The position numbers were made by a program, and so were the translations under genes. From Elusimicrobiota bacterium (GTDB lineage Bacteria; Elusimicrobiota; Elusimicrobia; Elusimicrobiales; Elusimicrobiaceae), in NCBI GenBank assembly GCA_031271365.1, contig JAISVV010000002.1, positions 1 to 8,612 on the forward strand: a DNA stretch of 8,612 bases. The letters are read 5' to 3'. Of the stretch, positions 5,884 through 8,612 are shown piece after piece. Within the stretch, counting starts at the first letter, position 1, and each line of letters opens with the position of its first letter. Under the pieces are notes generated by a model that was not told where the DNA came from, ran no database searches, and saw only the letters and a list, made by a program, of their open reading frames with translations.

Positions 5884-6591
5884 TTATTTAATAATTTCTA
5901 AAAGTTCCACGTCAAAAACCAAAAGCGAGCCGGGCGGTATCAAACCGGCCTGGGAGTCGCCGTAAGCCGTCTCCGGCGGGCAGTAAAGTTTAACCTTGCT
6001 GCCGGCCCTTACGTGCGTCAGCCCCTCGCCCCAGCACGCTATAACGCCGCTTAAAGGAAACTGGGCCGGCTCGCCGCGTTTTACCGAGCTGTCAAAAACA
6101 TTGCCGTCTAATAAAGCGCCCTCATAGTGCACTTTTACCATGCTGTCTTTAGAAGGCGTTTTGCCTTTGCCTTCTTTTATGGTATTTATGTATATTGTGC
6201 GCCCGCCGTCTATGGCCACGCGCCTGTTTTTGCGGTTTTTGGCTAAGGCTTGCAAAAACTGGTTTTGCTCTATTTTGCGATTTTCCAAAATTTTGCGGGA
6301 GTCTTCCTCGTACTTTTTGGCGATAAGCGGTTTGTAGACGGCCAAATCGGTTTGCGAAGCGCGGTCCAAGAGAGAATCCCTCATACCTTGCGAGACGGCC
6401 TTTAAATCGTCTTCCGTTAAAATAAGCTGCTTTTTAAGATTATCGCCCAAAAGATAGCCTAAAGAATAAAGCGTTTTATCGCTGCTCTCAAGCGCGGCGG
6501 GGGCTTCTTGCGCGGGCGGCTGCGCCTCCTGCGCAAAGGCGGGCAAAATTAAAGAAGTTATGGCGGCAAGGGTAAGTAAAAAGTTTTTCAT
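5884..6591 (-). CDS. FKBP-type peptidyl-prolyl cis-trans isomerase, periplasmic, Mip/FkpA-like
   Basis: This 235-residue folding catalyst isomerises X-Pro bonds and probably acts in the periplasm. A signal peptide (1-20, PAFA|QE) is followed by an Ala/Pro linker. A helical N-terminal dimerisation region (about 38-118) begins with KTLYSLGYLLGDNLKKQ, characteristic of FkpA/Mip-type proteins. The FKBP domain (about 131-235) shows VKVHYEGALLDGNVFDSS (152-169) with Tyr156, Phe166 and Asp167. It also shows GVIACWGEGL (182-191) with the pocket Val/Ile and Trp187, AYGDSQAGLIPPGSLLVFDVELLEI (209-233) with Tyr210, and Phe226. These are the known pocket residues, so activity is expected. No lipobox is present, so the protein is probably soluble. 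AGGAG at 6599-6603 overlaps the upstream gene's TAG and sits 7 bases before the ATG. Confidence 0.92.
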   Translation of the reverse strand: MKNFLLTLAAITSLILPAFAQEAQPPAQEAPAALESSDKTLYSLGYLLGDNLKKQLILTEDDLKAVSQGMRDSLLDRASQTDLAVYKPLIAKKYEEDSRKILENRKIEQNQFLQALAKNRKNRRVAIDGGRTIYINTIKEGKGKTPSKDSMVKVHYEGALLDGNVFDSSVKRGEPAQFPLSGVIACWGEGLTHVRAGSKVKLYCPPETAYGDSQAGLIPPGSLLVFDVELLEIIK

Positions 6592-6601
6592 GGCGCGTCT
6601 C

Positions 6602-7531
6602 CTATTTTTTGTTTACGTATTCTAAAAGTTTTTGTTTTATAACCGGCGCGCTGTTTGCGCCCACGGCCAAAAGGCTGCGCCGCTGCGCCTCTTCCGCGCG
6701 GGAGGCGCCTATGCGCTCGTACTGCGTAAAGGTGGCAAAAATGCCCTGCGTCTGCATATCTTTAAGCGCAATTACCGCGGTGCCGGTACACCAAAAAAGC
6801 CCGTCGGTCGTTTTGGAGGGATATTTATCCACGCCGGTTTTTATTTGCAGCTCCACGTCGTAGTTTGTAAGGCCTTCGCCCACGTAAAAACCCATGGAGT
6901 TTAAGGAATCTATTAAAAGCGTTTTAACTGCTTCGTCGTCAACGCCGGTTATGACGGCGTTAAATTTTATATCGTAGAAAGCTTTATTATAGGCGGCTTT
7001 AAAGGCGTAAAGCTCGTCCTCCTCGTAGGCGGAAGCGTCAAAAGCCAAAATTTTATATTCGCTGTCAAGCTGCTCGCGCTGTTTAAGCAAAGGCTCCATA
7101 TCCATGGCCGCGCGCAGGCGGGAGTATTTGTCGGGGGCGGTTTCTATGCGCTGCTTTAAGGCGCCCAGTTTGCCGTCTATGGGGCCGTAGTAGGGGGCCA
7201 TGGTTTCCTGCGCGCCGGCGCGCTGCAGGGCGGCCACCGCGTAATATTTGCCGGAGGCTTTATCCTTCCACCATTCCACCGCCTTTACCTGCGAGAGTAT
7301 GCCCGCGCGCCGGATATCGCTGCTTTCATACGGCGGCAGGCCGTTAAAGATGGCTTTTAAATCCGCCGCGGCGGCTTCTTTGGCGGCGGCTTTTTTATCC
7401 GCGGAGGCTATTTTGGTTATATATTTACTTGCCGGGTATTTTGCCATTTTTGTGTTTAAAATATTTTTATTGCCGGCGCAGGCCGCGGCAAAAATTACCA
7501 CGGCTAAAAATGTTAAAACTCTTTTCATCAT
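6602..7531 (-). CDS. LPP20-like lipoprotein
   Basis: This 309-residue envelope lipoprotein starts with a basic n-region and a hydrophobic helix ending in FAAAC, so Cys18 is the likely lipidated residue. The -3 residue is Ala instead of the preferred Leu, a slightly weak lipobox. Next to it lies an LPP20-type domain, with KYPASKYITKIASADKKAAAKEAAAADLKAIF (31-62) and later KYYAVAALQRA (95-105). Together these are the characteristic blocks of LPP20/COG3018-like lipoproteins. A helical segment (about 119-188) and a second alpha/beta-like part (about 189-309), with YDVELQIKTGVDKYP (224-238), follow. The C-terminal half I do not recognise. Two adjacent ATG codons (7531 and 7528) are possible. AGGAG at 7536-7540 lies 4 bases from the first and 7 from the second, so the second may be the true start (308 residues). 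It lies 8 bp after the COG3014-like gene. Confidence 0.8.
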   Translation of the reverse strand: MMKRVLTFLAVVIFAAACAGNKNILNTKMAKYPASKYITKIASADKKAAAKEAAAADLKAIFNGLPPYESSDIRRAGILSQVKAVEWWKDKASGKYYAVAALQRAGAQETMAPYYGPIDGKLGALKQRIETAPDKYSRLRAAMDMEPLLKQREQLDSEYKILAFDASAYEEDELYAFKAAYNKAFYDIKFNAVITGVDDEAVKTLLIDSLNSMGFYVGEGLTNYDVELQIKTGVDKYPSKTTDGLFWCTGTAVIALKDMQTQGIFATFTQYERIGASRAEEAQRRSLLAVGANSAPVIKQKLLEYVNKK

Positions 7532-7535
7532 AATG

Positions 7536-7540
7536 CTCCT
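7536..7540 (-). promoter_or_regulatory. Shine-Dalgarno AGGAG overlapping the upstream stop codon
   Basis: AGGAG on the minus strand uses the last A of the COG3014-like gene's TAA stop. Its spacing (7 bases) favours the second ATG at 7528 of the lipoprotein gene over the first at 7531 (4 bases). The overlap suggests a terminating ribosome can re-initiate on the lipoprotein gene. Confidence 0.65.
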
Positions 7541-8612
7541 TATCGGGCCGTGCGCCTGTACAAGTACGTGCGCGCGCCTTTATTAATTTGTACCTTTTCA
7601 AAGACATACTCGTCAATAGCCTGGTTTTGCGCGTTGTAAAAAGTTATCTTTATATCGTGCCGCCCGGGCGGCAAAAACAGGCTTGCCATACGTATTTCCG
7701 CCGGCAGCGTAGCCCAGGAACGCGTGTCGGCGACCTCCGTTACGTTAGAGGCCGCGCTAAAGAGCATGCCTACCAAAGCGCCAATATTTTTATCGCCGGT
7801 GGCGTTTTGCGCGGCGTTGCGGGCCTGCGCGCTTAAAATGTATTTGGTAACGGCGCGCGTTATCATGCGTATTGTGTCGGCGGCAAGTTCTTCCTTTAAA
7901 GTTTGCGCGGCGGTTGAGGCGATATCGGCCACAAGCTGGGTTTGCGCGTCCTGCTGCCCGGGCGCGGAAATTTTAGAATAAGCCACCTTGTACGGGTTAG
8001 GCTGCAGCGCAGGGAAGGAAACCGTTATAGAATTGCCAAACGCGCCGGCGTAAACGGCGTTTATAATATCCCGGTCTACGCCCTGCAAGTCGCTGTTGCC
8101 TTCTACGGCAAACCAAACGCTGTTCCACGCGAGCATAACCTGATTGGAGATTATAAACGGCGCTTTGCCGTTAAAGTGCAGGATAACGGCCTCGCCTTTT
8201 TCGTTGATATCAGGCGGCAGCGCAAAGGCGGGCGGCGCGGCGTGATACCAGCCTTTGTATTCCTCATACGCGTTATTGGCGTTTGCGCGCGCTATGCGCG
8301 CCGAGGATAAATTGCCCTCGTCTTCAAACAGCATACTGGCAAAGTATTGGACAAAAGGGTCGTCACGGTAGCCGTCTTTTTTGTGATTGCGCAGATTATC
8401 CAAATAAAATACGGCTTTGCGGGCTTCAACGGCGGCCTCTTGCGGCTGCTTTAGGCTAAGGTAATCCACCGAGCGGAAAAAATAGGTTAAAGCCTGCTCA
8501 AAATCCGGCGCGCGGTACGGCTGGGTGTTATCGTTGATAAAAAGCGTGCCCAGCGTTTTTATCACGCTTTCGGCGCTCTCGCGCTCTATTTTATCCTGCG
8601 CGGCCTGCAGCG
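7540..8612 (-). CDS. COG3014-type envelope protein with TPR-like region, 5'-truncated by window end
   Basis: The frame stays open to the window edge, giving 356 visible residues (15 before the GTG at 8565). The gene therefore begins beyond position 8612. The N-terminal visible part holds ESVIKTLGTLFINDNTQPYR, then DFEQALTYFFRSVDYLSLKQPQEAAVEARKA and later DPFVQYFASMLFEDEGNLSSARIARANA. These are helical-repeat (TPR-like) blocks that match the COG3014 family as I remember it. A beta-like middle follows (INEKGEAVILHFNGKAPF), then a helical region rich in Ala (VADIASTAAQTLKEELAADTIRMITRAVTKYIL). The C-terminal block DTRSWATLPAEIRMASLFLPPGRHDIKITFY ends in a likely beta-sandwich. COG3014 proteins are typically exported lipoproteins, but the signal is not visible here. 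In several Proteobacteria, COG3014 genes neighbour LPP20-like and LpoB-type lipoprotein genes, so the order here supports the call. The molecular role is unknown. Confidence 0.75.
   Translation of the reverse strand, partial: LQAAQDKIERESAESVIKTLGTLFINDNTQPYRAPDFEQALTYFFRSVDYLSLKQPQEAAVEARKAVFYLDNLRNHKKDGYRDDPFVQYFASMLFEDEGNLSSARIARANANNAYEEYKGWYHAAPPAFALPPDINEKGEAVILHFNGKAPFIISNQVMLAWNSVWFAVEGNSDLQGVDRDIINAVYAGAFGNSITVSFPALQPNPYKVAYSKISAPGQQDAQTQLVADIASTAAQTLKEELAADTIRMITRAVTKYILSAQARNAAQNATGDKNIGALVGMLFSAASNVTEVADTRSWATLPAEIRMASLFLPPGRHDIKITFYNAQNQAIDEYVFEKVQINKGARTYLYRRTAR

Noticed and set aside
7540..8565. GTG at 8565 as the true start of the COG3014-like gene
   Set aside because: The frame is open upstream to the window edge and upstream residues continue the expected helical block. 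The family normally has an export signal, which is not seen here.

Overview
This is a compact, gene-dense bacterial window with ten protein-coding genes, nine of them complete, and almost no spare DNA. The organism is Gram-negative-like. It has several Sec signal peptides, a lipoprotein with an N-terminal cysteine, a predicted periplasmic FKBP-type isomerase, and the MEP isoprenoid pathway enzyme IspH. GC-rich stretches alternate with codons such as ATA, TTA and AAA. Together with the gene content and the divergent family members, this makes me suspect an Elusimicrobiota-like gut bacterium, but that is a guess from style and not a demonstrated placement.

Layout. Positions 2-1342 (+) hold a nucleoside diphosphate kinase followed with no gap by a secreted alpha/beta-hydrolase-fold protein. 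The hydrolase-fold protein appears to have lost its catalytic serine and histidine. A convergent O6-alkylguanine-DNA alkyltransferase lies at 1386-1853 (-). It is divergent from ispH (1876-2745, +) across a 22-bp intergenic region, most of which is a 20-bp interrupted palindrome carrying a TATAAT box on each strand. ispH overlaps pfkA (2742-3842) by 4 bp. The 135-bp gap before rlmB (3978-4733) holds a 104-bp inverted-repeat element at 3858-3961, of the widespread REP/MITE type with 'CGTCATTGCG' ends. A strong bidirectional hairpin terminator at 4756-4780 separates rlmB from the second half.

The second half (4804-8612, -) is one tightly packed run of five genes, read right to left. They are a COG3014-type TPR-like envelope protein (cut by the window end), an LPP20-like lipoprotein, an FKBP/Mip-type peptidyl-prolyl isomerase, and two unrecognised membrane-anchored proteins. 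Gaps are 0-18 bp, and SD sequences overlap upstream stop codons in two cases. This looks like a single operon for cell-envelope assembly or periplasmic protein folding. It is the most plausible place here for an undescribed system.

The first half is mainly housekeeping: nucleotide pools, DNA repair, isoprenoid synthesis, glycolysis and rRNA methylation. I see no tRNA or rRNA genes, CRISPR array, IS transposase, phage genes or recognisable defence system.
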